A DNA stretch of 64,000 nucleotides from Phytohabitans houttuyneae. Its GTDB lineage: Bacteria; Actinomycetota; Actinomycetes; Mycobacteriales; Micromonosporaceae. The first letter of the stretch is position 1. Each line of letters opens with the position of its first letter. A model generated the notes under the pieces. It saw nothing but the letters and a program-made list of their open reading frames with translations. It was not told the DNA's origin and did not search any database. Shown one piece after another: positions 7,823 through 16,342 of the stretch. The stretch is from NCBI RefSeq assembly GCF_011764425.1, contig NZ_BLPF01000003.1, forward strand, positions 806,001-870,000, read 5' to 3'. A program made the translations under genes and the position numbers.

Positions 7823-8327
7823 TCATCCCGGGTGAGCGGAGCGGAAGCGGGCGGCCTTGGTCTGGTTGCCGCAGGTCTTCATGCTGCACCATCGGCGCCG
7901 CCGGCCGCGGGAGGTGTCGACGAAGAACCAGCCGTAGCGGTCGCAGGCACGCACACGCTGGGGGAGTGGGCTGAGCACGAGCCTGAGCCCACGCAGTGCC
8001 AGGACCGCGAACACGCTGTCAACGGCCACCGGTGCCACAGTGCCCTCGGCGTCCACAGTGGTGCCGGCGACGCCGCCGCGTGCGGTGTCCAGCAGGCCGG
8101 CGAGGGCATGCGCGGGTATATCGCGGCCGTGCAGCTGGGCGTCGAAGACCGTCCAGAACAGCTCACGCAACGCGCACGCCTCGCCGAGCGCGGCAGCGGT
8201 CGGTGAAGCCGCCGGCGGCTGGAAGCAGGCCGGCGCGGGCCAGCCAGGTGGTCAGCGCCTCGACGTTGTTGAACAGGTCCGCGCCGAGCTCGGGCCATCG
8301 CCGGTAGACGGTGTTGGCGAAGTCCAA
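7823..8327 (-). pseudogene. Truncated, frameshifted CGNR zinc-finger regulator
   Basis: The C-terminal half is intact: RELFWTVFDAQLHGRD, then WFFVDTSRGRRRRWCSMKTC and GNQTKAARF, the CGNR-type zinc finger of ABATE/CGNR regulators. The N-terminal half (LDFANTVYRRWPELGADLFN, EALTTWLARAGLL) is in another frame that stops before joining; the break lies near 8180, where FTDR should lead into ALGEACALRELFW. The usual first residues are missing and homology stops at about 8327, where a different gene fragment begins. Both defects indicate a dead gene. Confidence 0.75.
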
Positions 8328-8445
8328 GGACTTCTACACGAACACCGAGGTGGCGGCGAAGCTGCCGTTCCTCTCCGCGATGAACCAGGCCCTTACCACC
8401 TCCAACCCGCAGCCCAGAAGAGCCCGCAGACCGAGATCCAGGGCG
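8326..8445 (+). pseudogene. C-terminal fragment of a sugar ABC-transporter binding protein
   Basis: The frame reads KDFYTNTEVAAKLPFLSAMN, then QALTTSNPQP, which resembles the end of MalE-like solute-binding proteins. It shifts frame near 8418 (continuing SPQTEIQGV) and has no start. The junction with the CGNR remnant is abrupt, as if two gene pieces were joined by deletion. Confidence 0.5.
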
Positions 8446-8645
8446 TCGACGAGCCGTGGACCGGCCGGCGTTACGTCGATCTCGTGGGCGAGGAGCGGTA
8501 CGAGGCCTGCTATCGCGATCTGCTCCTCGCCTTCCGCGACTGGGTGGGCGGCGCCGAGCCGGACGGCCTGCTCACGGCCGAGGACGGGCTCAAGGCGCTG
8601 GAGAGCCACGTCGCCGGCGACGAAGTGGTCGTCGGGCCGCGCTCA
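8445..8645 (+). pseudogene. Fragment resembling the end of a Gfo/Idh/MocA oxidoreductase
   Basis: The frame reads EPWTGRRYVDLVGEERYEAC, then YRDLLLAFRDWV and LLTAEDGLKALES, close in style to the C-terminal helices of Gfo/Idh/MocA sugar dehydrogenases, which often neighbour sugar transporters. There is no start or Rossmann domain. The family call rests on about 60 residues and is tentative. Confidence 0.4.
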
Positions 8646-8760
8646 GCCGCCAATGCATACACCAGCAGCCGCGGGCTCCACCGTTGGCGCCCATGACCGA
8701 CTCGAAGTCAGCCCAGGTGGCTGGCGCCAACGGCCTGACCGTGATCACTGCCGCACTCAT
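8640..8760 (-). pseudogene. N-terminal fragment of a GNAT acetyltransferase
   Basis: From ATG 8760 the frame reads MSAAVITVRPLAPATWADFE, then SVMGANGGARGCWCMHWRLS, the characteristic N-terminus of a group of GNAT N-acetyltransferases. Homology ends near 8650, after which only arginine-rich non-coding sequence follows. The start overlaps the stop of the hydrolase remnant (ATGA), so the two were once an operon. Confidence 0.6.
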
Positions 8761-9066
8761 GAGGCCACCGCCGCCCGATCGAACACGTCGCCCACGAACG
8801 TGACCAGCAGCGCGGCGACCTCGGCGGCGTGCGTTTCCAGCATGAGGTGCCCCGCGCGTCGTACACATGGCCTGGAATGTGGTCATCTCCTGGTGGTAGG
8901 CCAGCACCTCGGCGATGTCGAAGAACGGGTCGTGCCGCCCCCACAGCACCAGGCACGGTGGCTGATGCTCCCGGTGGTAGGCCGCGATCTCGGCGAAGCG
9001 CGCGACGTGGTTGCGGTAGTCGAAGAAGAGCTGGAACTGCACGTCGCAGGTCGATCTCGTAGACAC
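8757..9066 (-). pseudogene. Decayed alpha/beta hydrolase, C-terminal part
   Basis: The frame starting near 9066 reads CDVQFQLFFDYRNHVARFAE and LVLWGRHDPFFDIAEVLAYH, the acid region of an epoxide-hydrolase-like alpha/beta hydrolase, then shifts near 8870. The true end is in another frame: GHLMLETHAAEVAALLVTFV with the catalytic histidine, ending VAS at 8757. About 200 N-terminal residues with the nucleophile are missing. Confidence 0.65.
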
Positions 9067-9074
9067 CGGGAATT

Positions 9075-9097
9075 ATACCCAGTATGCTACGCGGCAT
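9075..9097 (+). promoter_or_regulatory. Candidate PadR operator
   Basis: Two overlapping inverted repeats: ATAC-CCA-GTAT (9075-9085) and ATGC-TACGCG-GCAT (9084-9097), just upstream of the PadR start at 9119. PadR regulators bind ATAC/GTAT-type and ATGC/GCAT-type palindromes in their own promoters, so autoregulation is likely. Confidence 0.55.
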
Positions 9098-9118
9098 GAT
9101 ATCGGGTTTGGTGAGGTC

Positions 9119-9700
9119 ATGAGCGTCCGCCACGCACTGCTGGCGCTGCTCAGCGAGGGTCCGAAGTACGGCTTGCAGCTGCGCGAGGAGTTCGAGGCGC
9201 GGACCGGTGAGGTGTGGCCGCTGAACGTCGGCCAGGTTTACACCACCCTGCAGCGGCTGGAGCGCGACGGCCTGGTCGAGTCCGACGACGAGGCAGCCTC
9301 AGGCCCGCAGAACAGCTTCCGGATCACCGCCGAGGGCACCCAGGAGCTGGACGGGTGGCTGCGTACGCCGCCGGACCTGGCCTCGCCGCCGCGCGACGAG
9401 CTGGTCATCAAAATCCTGATCGCGGTACGGCTGCCGGGCGCCGACGTGCACGAGGTCATCCAGGCGCACCGGCGCTACCTCGTCGAGCTGATGCAGCAGT
9501 GGACGAGGCTCAAGGAGGAGGAGGGCGACGTCGACCTCGGCTTGGCGCTGGTGATCGACGCCGAGGTGTACCGGTTGGACTCGGTCGTGCGGTGGCTGGA
9601 CACCGCGGACGGCCGGCTCAAGCGGGCCGCGTCGCAGCCGCCCGCCCCGGCCAAGACGGCGGCGCCCCAGATTCGACGCAGGGCGGGGGTGCGCCGATGA
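9119..9700 (+). CDS. PadR-family transcriptional regulator
   Basis: 193 residues. Residues 1-80 are a PadR winged helix (SVRHALLALLSEGPKYGLQL, VWPLNVGQVYTTLQRLERDG), and residues 95-180 a C-terminal helical Vir_C-like dimerisation domain. It is the first gene of a three-gene operon with four-base ATGA overlaps to the ABC ATPase behind it, so it most likely represses this exporter and releases it when a substrate is sensed. GAGG lies only two bases before the ATG, so the gene may be translated weakly. Confidence 0.9.
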   Translation: MSVRHALLALLSEGPKYGLQLREEFEARTGEVWPLNVGQVYTTLQRLERDGLVESDDEAASGPQNSFRITAEGTQELDGWLRTPPDLASPPRDELVIKILIAVRLPGADVHEVIQAHRRYLVELMQQWTRLKEEEGDVDLGLALVIDAEVYRLDSVVRWLDTADGRLKRAASQPPAPAKTAAPQIRRRAGVRR

Positions 9701-10422
9701 GTGAAGTGTTGGCACTGCACGGGGTCTGGAAGACCTACCTGGACGGTGCCGACGAGGTGCACGCGCTGCGCGAGGTGGACCTGAGCGTGGAGCCGGGTGC
9801 GATGGTCGCGGTCATGGGCCCGAGCGGTTCGGGCAAGAGCACACTGCTGACCATCGCCGGGGCGCTGGAGACACCGACCGCCGGCGAGGTGCTGGTCGCG
9901 GGCCAGCCCCTCGCGGCGATGTCGCGCGATGATCGGGCCCGCCTGCGGCGACGCGCGATCGGCTACGTCTTCCAGGACTTCAACCTGCTGCCCGGCCTGA
10001 CCGCTGCCGAAAACGTGTCCCTGCCGCTGGAGCTCGACGGGCTCAAGGCCGGCAAGGCGCGCGCGGCTGGGCTGCGCGCGCTGGAGGAGCTGGGCCTGGC
10101 CGAGCGCGCCTCCCGGTTCCCGGACCAGCTTTCCGGCGGCGAGCGGCAGCGGGTCGCGATCGCCCGCGCCGTCGTCGGGGATCACCGGCTGCTGCTGGCC
10201 GACGAGCCGACCGGCGCCCTCGACTCGGTCAACGGCGAGGCCGTGATGCGGCTGATCCTGACCGCCTGCAAGCGCGGCATGGCCGCCGTCGTGGTGACCC
10301 ACGACGCGCAGCTCGCCTCGTGGGCCGACCGGGTCGTGTTCATCCGCGACGGCCGCATCGTCGACCGCACCACACCCCGCCCCGGGCCGGACTCACTGCT
10401 GGCCGAGCAGGCGCCCCGATGA
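9697..10422 (+). CDS. ABC transporter ATP-binding protein (MacB/LolD type)
   Basis: 241 residues with all motor motifs: Walker [11 protein letters not shown]-loop [11 protein letters not shown], signature LSGGERQR, Walker [13 protein letters not shown] and switch VVVTHD. The length and the QDFNLL motif place it in the family that works with FtsX-like permeases. It overlaps padR by ATGA at its start and the permease by ATGA at its end, so the three are translationally coupled. Confidence 0.95.
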   Translation: MSEVLALHGVWKTYLDGADEVHALREVDLSVEPGAMVAVMGPSGSGKSTLLTIAGALETPTAGEVLVAGQPLAAMSRDDRARLRRRAIGYVFQDFNLLPGLTAAENVSLPLELDGLKAGKARAAGLRALEELGLAERASRFPDQLSGGERQRVAIARAVVGDHRLLLADEPTGALDSVNGEAVMRLILTACKRGMAAVVVTHDAQLASWADRVVFIRDGRIVDRTTPRPGPDSLLAEQAPR

Positions 10423-12884
10423 GCCTCGCCGTGCAGGATCGACCGCTGGTGCTCGGCACCGGCCACGGCGGTACGCCGGCGCGTCGCGCCGTGGCGCGCT
10501 GGGCCTGGCGGCTGTTCCGGCGCGAGTGGCGCCAGCAGGTCATCGTGCTGTCGCTGCTGCTGGCCGCTGTGGCGGCCACGACCGTCGGCCTCGGCGTCGG
10601 TGCCAGCGCGCCATCGGAGGCGTCGGTGTTCGGCACCGCGAACTACGTGGGGACGTTGCACAGCACCGGTGCGCAGCTGGATGCGGACCTCGCCACCCTG
10701 CGGGCCTCGTTCGAGACCATCGACGTGATCGCGCACGACGACACGATCCCGATGCCCGGCTCAGCGAACAATGTCGACCTGCGCGCTCAGGATCCCACCG
10801 GGCCGTACGGGCGGGCGATGCTGCGGCTCAACGACGGCCGCTGGCCGCAAGGCCCCGACGAGATCGCCGTCACCGAACGCGTGGCGACCGCCTTTCGACT
10901 ACACGCCGGCGGCACCTGGGACCAGAGCGGCACACGGCGGACCGTCGTCGGCCTGGTGGAGAACCCGCTGAACCTGCACGACACGTTCGCCCTCGTCGCG
11001 CCGGGCCAGATCGCCGCACCTGAGCACGTCGACGTGCTTCTTCGCACCACCCGCGCAACCCTCGTCAGCAAGGCCCGACCGCAGGACATGTCCACTCAGG
11101 AACGCCAGGCCACCGGAACGGACGCGGCCAGCGTCATGGTGCTCGTGCTCGCCACGATCGGGCTGGTCTTCGTCGGCCTGCTGGCGGTGGCCGGGTTCAC
11201 CGTCATGGCACAACGGCGGCTGCGCGCACTGGGCATGCTCGGCGCGGTCGGCGCGAGCCACCGGCACATCCGGCTGGTCCTGCTCGTGCACGGTGCGGTC
11301 ATCGGCGCGGCCGGCGCGACCGCCGGCGCGATCGTGGGGGTCGCCGCCTGGATCGCCCTCAGTCCTCAGCTGGAGCCGCTACTTGGCCACCGCATCGACC
11401 GGTTCGACCTGCCTTGGGCACTGCTGCTGGTAGCAATCGGGCTGGCCACCGTGACCGCGATCCTCGCCGCCTGGTGGCCGGCGCGCGCCGCCGCCCGCAT
11501 CCCCGTCGTCGCCGCGCTGTCCGCACGGCCGGCGCCACCCCGTCCCGCACACCGGTTCGCCGCACTCGGTGTGGTGCTGCTGGCCGCCGGCCTGACCGCG
11601 CTGGTCCTGGCGCAGCAGACGAAGCCGCCGTACATCATCGGCGGCGTGCTGGCCACGGCGATCGGACTGCTGCTGCTGGCTCCGGTCGGCGTCGCCGCCC
11701 TCGGAAGGCTCGCGCGGCACGCGCCCCTGGCGCCGCGCCTGGCGATGCGCGACCTGGCCCGCTACCGCGCCCGGTCCAGCGCCGCCCTGGCCGCGATCGG
11801 CCTGGCCGTCGGCATCGCCGCCGTCGTCGCCCTGGCCGCCGCCGTCTCCGCCGCGAAGGCCACCGCCCCCGGCGGGGGAAACCTGCCCGCCGACCAGATC
11901 ATCATCTGGCTGCAGCCGGAGGGCACCGACGGGCCCGTGCCGACCCTGTCCGCCAGCCAGGCCGACGCCCTGCGCCGCCAGGTCGACGCACTCGCCGCGG
12001 ACCTGCGCGCCACCTCGGTGCTGCCGCTGACCGGGGCCGTCAACCCGGCGGGGCCGACCAGCCGGGAAGGCCGCCCGCCGGTCATCCTGGGCAAGCCGCA
12101 CACCGTCGACGACGGCATCGAGTACCGGGGCAACGAAATGATCCCCGTGTTCGTCGCCACTCCCGAAATCCTCGCCCACTACGGCATCGACCCGGCGAGC
12201 ATCAACGCCGACACCGATGTGCTCACCTCGCGGCCGAGCCTTGCCGGTTACGACCTGGTCAGCAGCGGAGCCCGTGACTGGCAGCCGACACTGCAGCGGG
12301 TCACGCTGCCCCCGTACAGCTCGCTGCCCAACGTACTGATCACCACGCACGGCATGACCGGCAATCGGATGCGGCTGACAACAATCCCGGTGGGCTGGCT
12401 GGTCACGGCGCCACAGGCACTCACGCCGGCGCAGGTCGACGAGGCGCAGCAGACCGCGGCCGCCGCCGGGCTCAGCGTCGAGTCCCGCCCGACCGGTGTG
12501 GACCAGGCCCGGCTGGCCGACAACTTCACCGCGGCCGGGATCGCGATGGCCCTCGGGGTGCTCGCCATGACCGTCGGGCTGATCCGCAGCGAGAGCGCCC
12601 GTGATCTGCGCACGCTGACCGCGGCCGGCGCACGGCGCAGGACCCGGCGGGCGCTCACCGCCGCGACCGCCGGGTCGCTGGCGCTCTGCGGGGCCGTCAT
12701 CGGTACCGGCTGCGCCTACCTGGCGCTGCTGGCCTGGTACCACCGGGAGGCGCACTGGCTGGCCCACCCGCCGGTGCTCAACCTGGCCGCCATCCTCGTC
12801 GGCCTGCCGATCGTCGCGTATTTCGCCGGATGGCTGCTGGCCGGACGGGAGGCGCGAACGTTTGCCCGCCAGCCGCTGGACTGA
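10419..12884 (+). CDS. FtsX-like ABC transporter permease
   Basis: 821 residues, duplicated MacB/FtsX architecture. The first membrane helix is at about residues 37-60 (VIVLSLLLAAVAATTVGLGV), followed by a large extracellular domain. Two FtsX cores follow: helices around residues 240-410 (VLVLATIGLVFVGLLAVAGF, then LRALGMLGAVGASHRHI), and a C-terminal set after a second extracellular domain. Such permeases with a paired ATPase and PadR control usually export peptides or lipophilic compounds or act in antimicrobial resistance; the substrate is not deducible. Confidence 0.92.
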   Translation: MSLAVQDRPLVLGTGHGGTPARRAVARWAWRLFRREWRQQVIVLSLLLAAVAATTVGLGVGASAPSEASVFGTANYVGTLHSTGAQLDADLATLRASFETIDVIAHDDTIPMPGSANNVDLRAQDPTGPYGRAMLRLNDGRWPQGPDEIAVTERVATAFRLHAGGTWDQSGTRRTVVGLVENPLNLHDTFALVAPGQIAAPEHVDVLLRTTRATLVSKARPQDMSTQERQATGTDAASVMVLVLATIGLVFVGLLAVAGFTVMAQRRLRALGMLGAVGASHRHIRLVLLVHGAVIGAAGATAGAIVGVAAWIALSPQLEPLLGHRIDRFDLPWALLLVAIGLATVTAILAAWWPARAAARIPVVAALSARPAPPRPAHRFAALGVVLLAAGLTALVLAQQTKPPYIIGGVLATAIGLLLLAPVGVAALGRLARHAPLAPRLAMRDLARYRARSSAALAAIGLAVGIAAVVALAAAVSAAKATAPGGGNLPADQIIIWLQPEGTDGPVPTLSASQADALRRQVDALAADLRATSVLPLTGAVNPAGPTSREGRPPVILGKPHTVDDGIEYRGNEMIPVFVATPEILAHYGIDPASINADTDVLTSRPSLAGYDLVSSGARDWQPTLQRVTLPPYSSLPNVLITTHGMTGNRMRLTTIPVGWLVTAPQALTPAQVDEAQQTAAAAGLSVESRPTGVDQARLADNFTAAGIAMALGVLAMTVGLIRSESARDLRTLTAAGARRRTRRALTAATAGSLALCGAVIGTGCAYLALLAWYHREAHWLAHPPVLNLAAILVGLPIVAYFAGWLLAGREARTFARQPLD

Positions 12885-12902
12885 CGGCACGACCGTTGTC
12901 GC

Positions 12903-12927
12903 CTTTTGGTGCCTTATTGAGGGGTAA
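12903..12927 (+). promoter_or_regulatory. Weak SigB/SigF-type promoter candidate
   Basis: CTTT, 15 bases, GGGTAA. It differs from the GTTT-N15-GGGTAT form in two positions and would give a leader of about 200 bases before the sigma factor gene at 13138. It is kept because sigma factors of this family often drive their own genes. Confidence 0.3.
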
Positions 12928-12943
12928 CGACCGTTAAGGTACT

Positions 12944-12957
12944 CAGCCTTTCGGCTG
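12944..12957 (+). terminator. Small hairpin after the permease gene
   Basis: CAGCC-TTTC-GGCTG, a five-base stem without a T-run 60 bases after the stop of the permease. It may help end the padR operon, but it lies downstream of the weak promoter for the sigma gene, so its role is unclear. Confidence 0.25.
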
Positions 12958-13137
12958 GCACTGGGCTGGCCGAATGGGCTACGGTGAGGTTGGTCGACAT
13001 GGCCGACGCCTCTGCCAGAGGCCCGGGAAGCACCCGGCAAGGTCGACGTTCTCGACGGTCCGGGCGGATGTCCTCAAGCGCTCTGCGGCACCCGGATGCC
13101 GGCAAGGTCTCTGTGACGCCGACCCGGGAGGACCACC

Positions 13138-13950
13138 GTGACCGTCACCCTCGTTTCCCCAACCACCACCGCTGCTGCCACAACCGCCAGCGAGCCGAAG
13201 CGCAACAACGGCGGCGTCGAGCTGCTGGCAGCCTTGGCGGCCCTGCCCGCCGGCCATCCGTCCCGCCCCGCGTTGCGGGAACGGACGATCAACGCGTTCG
13301 CCCCGCTGGCCCGGTACCTGGCCAACCGATACCACGGCCGCGGCGAGCCGCTCGACGACCTGGTCCAGACCGCGATGATCGGGCTGATCAAGGCGGTCGA
13401 CCGGTACGACCCGTCGCGCGGGGTCGAGTTCGTCGGCTACGCGATCCCCACCATCATCGGTGAGGTCAAGCGCCACTTCCGGGACCGCACCTGGGACGTG
13501 CGGGTGCCGCGACGGCTGCAGGAGCTGCGCCAGGTCATCGCCGAGGCCAACGCCGTCCTCTACCACCAGCTGGGCCGGTCACCGACCGTCGCCGACATCG
13601 CGACCCACCTCGACCTGACCGAGGAACAGGTCCTGGAAGGCCTGGAAGGCGCTCGCGCCTACAACAGCGTCTCGCTGTCCGCGCCGGTCTCCAGCGACAG
13701 CGGCGCCGAACTGGGGGACATGCTGGGCGGGCCGGACCCGCAGTTCGCGCTGGCGGAACTGCGCATCGCCCTGGAACCGGCGCTGGCGACGCTCGACCCG
13801 CGCGAGCAGAAGATCGTGATGCTCCGCTTCTACGGCAACCTCACCCAGAGCCAGATCGCCGAGCAGATCGGCGTCTCGCAGATGCACATCTCCCGCCTGT
13901 TGAGCAGGGCTATGGCGAAGCTGCGCGGCCACCTGACCGATGCCAACTGA
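13138..13950 (+). CDS. SigB/SigF/SigG-family RNA polymerase sigma factor
   Basis: 270 residues from a GTG preceded by GGGAGGA. Region 2 lies at about residues 45-120 (YLANRYHGRGEPLDDLVQTA, VEFVGYAIPTIIGEVKRHFR, RDRTWDVRVPRRLQ), region 3 at 125-180 and region 4 at 205-262 (LRFYGNLTQSQIAEQIGVSQ, MHISRLLSRAMAKLRGHL). These are hallmarks of the stress/sporulation group (SigB/F/G) that directs transcription from GTTT-GGGTA promoters and is normally held by an RsbW-like anti-sigma factor. No anti-sigma gene is adjacent. It lacks the C-terminal STAS extension of its relative at 24606-25736. Confidence 0.93.
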   Translation: MTVTLVSPTTTAAATTASEPKRNNGGVELLAALAALPAGHPSRPALRERTINAFAPLARYLANRYHGRGEPLDDLVQTAMIGLIKAVDRYDPSRGVEFVGYAIPTIIGEVKRHFRDRTWDVRVPRRLQELRQVIAEANAVLYHQLGRSPTVADIATHLDLTEEQVLEGLEGARAYNSVSLSAPVSSDSGAELGDMLGGPDPQFALAELRIALEPALATLDPREQKIVMLRFYGNLTQSQIAEQIGVSQMHISRLLSRAMAKLRGHLTDAN

Positions 13951-13965
13951 GCAGGAGCCGAAGAA

Positions 13966-14427
13966 TCAGGTGGCGGTGCCGTCCGAGTGACGCCGTGGCA
14001 GCGCCGCGGTGTGACCGTAGAAGTTGCGGATCTCGATGACGACACGTTCGTAGTCATCCAGGTTCATCGGCTTGGTGATGAAGGCGTTGGCGTGCGCGGC
14101 GTAGCTGGATAGGACGTCACTGGCCGATGCCGACGTCGTGAAGACGATCGTCGGTATCGACTTGAGATCGTCATCCATCTTGATCTGCTGCAGCAGCTGC
14201 CGGCCGTCGACACGTGGCATGTTCAGGTCCAACAGGATCAGGTCAGGGCGCGGCGCGTCGCCGTAGGGGCCTTCCCGGCGCAGGAACACCAACGCGTCGG
14301 CGCCGTCTGCCACGTGGTGGAGCGTGCTGGAGATGCTGTGCTCGGCGAACGCGCTCTCGACAAGTGCGACATCGCCGGGATCGTCCTCGACCACGAGTAC
14401 CTGAAGCAGCGGCAGACTGGCACTCAT
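13966..14427 (-). CDS. CheY-like response regulator, Rcp1 type
   Basis: 153 residues, a single receiver domain without output domain. The phosphorylation site is the Asp in LILLDLNMPRVDG, the acidic pair is in LVVEDDPGDVALV, and the conserved Thr and Lys are in IVFTTSASASD and FITKPMNLDDY. The wording GDVALVESAF and the extra length after LLLDLNMP fit the Rcp1 group that partners phytochrome-like kinases. No kinase gene is nearby. ATG 14427 is preferred because GAGGG precedes it by six bases. It converges with the sigma gene, 15 bases apart. Confidence 0.9.
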   Translation of the reverse strand: MSASLPLLQVLVVEDDPGDVALVESAFAEHSISSTLHHVADGADALVFLRREGPYGDAPRPDLILLDLNMPRVDGRQLLQQIKMDDDLKSIPTIVFTTSASASDVLSSYAAHANAFITKPMNLDDYERVVIEIRNFYGHTAALPRRHSDGTAT

Positions 14428-14519
14428 AGCCATCCCTCGTGGGTTGCTCCGGGTGTCTCGCAACCCCGGACATGGTAGTGATCGTAGCGCCGCCCGCGCT
14501 TGCGGCTCTGCGGGAGCAC

Positions 14520-14958
14520 CAGAACGGCACCGGGGCCGAGCGGTGAGCCCGGCCCAGCTGGAACCAGCCGCCGCCGCTGTCACTGGAGCAGGCGTCGAAG
14601 GTCACCTGGGGCATGCCGCGGGAGCCGAAGCGGTGACGATCGTGCCGCAGTTGATCGCGTCGCTGTGCCACGCGGACAGGCACACCCCGTCGCCGGCCCG
14701 CAGTATCGCACCGCAATGCCCGGCCGTGACGGCCCAGCGGCTGCCGTCGCCGGCGCGGGCGGTGAACCCGAGCGAGCACTGGTGGTCTCCGGCAGTGGGC
14801 CGCCCACAGGACGATGCCGCTGCGCACGGTGTCGTGCAGCTCAGACGGCTGACACAGACGTCCGGTACCAGCGAGCGGTCGTCGCGTTCCTTGAGCACGA
14901 TGACCGAAGGCAGGCTCGCCCGAGCGTTCCGGAACCGCTGGAGGTCCGCGGCACCCAC
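14520..14958 (-). pseudogene. Remains of a chymotrypsin-like (S1) secreted protease
   Basis: Three pieces of one protease lie in different frames. The histidine region (CSLGFTARAGDGSRWAVTAG, then HCGAIL) is in the frame of 14602-14958; VRSGIVLW just before it is in another; the serine region (VTFDACSSDSGGGWFQLG) lies near 14560-14610 in the second frame. At least two shifts and no signal peptide are found, so the gene is dead. Confidence 0.65.
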
Positions 14959-15060
14959 CGAGTTGACGTGCTGGGTATCAGCTCGCCGGTGCCGGATTCG
15001 AGCTGGTCGCCGTCCAACCGCTTCCGCTGGACGCGTACGTCCTGCGCGCGCGCAGGAGAC

Positions 15061-16251
15061 CTACCGGGTGAGGATCGCCTGGATCGTGCCGTCGACGGCC
15101 ATCGTGTCCTGCGGGTCGTAGTTGCTGAGCTTCACCGCGAGCCACCCCGACGGCGGGTACCACTCCACGAGCGTGGAGATGCCCGGCGAGCCGCCGTTGT
15201 GCCCGACGGCCCACGTGCCGTTGCCGAGGGTCGCAGCTGGGCCGTACGCCTGGAAGCGGGTCTTGGCCGGCAGGCCCGGCTTTGGTGGGAGGGTCGCCAC
15301 CGGGACCTTCGCGCCGACGACAAGGTCGGTGAAGGCGGGGGAGACAAGCGTGCCGTCCAGCAGCGCGCCGGCGAAGCGGGCCATGTCCGGCGCGGTGGAG
15401 AAGGCGTTGCCGTCGGGCAGCCCGACGAACAGGTGCTGCTGATCCACGATGTCGACGCGTTGCCCTGTGGGCTGCCTGCTGTACGGGTGGGCGATGCGCG
15501 GGTCGGACCGCCACCGCGGCGTGGTGTGGAAGTCGGTGTCGGCCATGCCTGCCGGAGCGAATACGTGTTGCCGGATGTAGTCGTAGTACGACAGCCCCGA
15601 GGCCGCTGCCACGATCGCGCCGAGGGTGGTGTAGCCGGAGTTGCTGTACTGGTGACCGGTGCCCGGCCGCAGGCTCAACGGCTCCCGTCTGATGAAGTCG
15701 AGCGTCCCGCTCAGTACCTGCTCGGCGGTGCTCCAGCCGGCCGCGGCGGTGAAGTAGCCGTCGATCCCGTGGTAGTCGCCCATGCCGGAGGTGTGGGTCA
15801 GCAGCTGATGGACCGTGACGGTGTCGGCGATGGCGCCGGGAAAGCCATCCAGGTAGGTGCCCACGGTCTTCTCGAACGCCACCGTGCCCTGCTGCACCAG
15901 CTGCGCGACGGCCACCGCGGTGAACAGCTTGGTGACCGAGGCGAGGCAGTAGATCGTGTCGCCGGTGTTCCGGATGCCCCTGCTCTTGTCGGCGTAGCCG
16001 AACGATCGCGACAGCACCGGATGACCGTGGCGGGTCACCAGGACGGTGCCGGAGAAGCGGTCTTCGGCGGCGAGCGCGCTGAGGTACCGGTCGAGTTCGC
16101 CGCCGGGCCGCAACGCCGCCGGAACGGGCGCGCGGTGCTCCGGTGTCGCGGTGGCCGCGACGGGATGCGACAAGGCGGCGCCGCCGACGACGGCCGGGGC
16201 GACGACCAGACCGGTCCGCCGCAGAAACGCGCGCCTGTCCTGGTGTGCCAA
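15061..16251 (-). CDS. Tat-exported serine hydrolase, beta-lactamase/D-Ala-D-Ala peptidase fold
   Basis: 396 residues. The TTG at 16251 is chosen because GGAG lies seven bases upstream and the protein then starts at a twin-arginine signal (RRAFLRRTGLVVAPAVVGGA). Catalytic motifs are complete: SxxK in LASVTKLF, YxN in YSNSGY and HxG in VGHNGGSPG. The length and motifs fit class C-like serine hydrolases (Pfam Beta-lactamase) that act as carboxypeptidases or esterases outside the membrane. No regulator is adjacent; the gene follows a decayed S1 protease and precedes a frameshifted S8 protease on the same strand. Confidence 0.92.
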   Translation of the reverse strand: MAHQDRRAFLRRTGLVVAPAVVGGAALSHPVAATATPEHRAPVPAALRPGGELDRYLSALAAEDRFSGTVLVTRHGHPVLSRSFGYADKSRGIRNTGDTIYCLASVTKLFTAVAVAQLVQQGTVAFEKTVGTYLDGFPGAIADTVTVHQLLTHTSGMGDYHGIDGYFTAAAGWSTAEQVLSGTLDFIRREPLSLRPGTGHQYSNSGYTTLGAIVAAASGLSYYDYIRQHVFAPAGMADTDFHTTPRWRSDPRIAHPYSRQPTGQRVDIVDQQHLFVGLPDGNAFSTAPDMARFAGALLDGTLVSPAFTDLVVGAKVPVATLPPKPGLPAKTRFQAYGPAATLGNGTWAVGHNGGSPGISTLVEWYPPSGWLAVKLSNYDPQDTMAVDGTIQAILTR

Positions 16252-16342
16252 GGTCTGCTCCTCACCTGGGCGGCCGGGTGGTACGCCGGATCGGTTCCGG
16301 ACGGCCAGTGGGGATACAACACGCCGGCGCGTTTCTGTGGCG

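Noticed and set aside
11379-13040. 553-residue frame opposite the FtsX permease
   Set aside because: No domain features; caused by GC-biased codons of the permease and by the absence of stops in the mirror frame.
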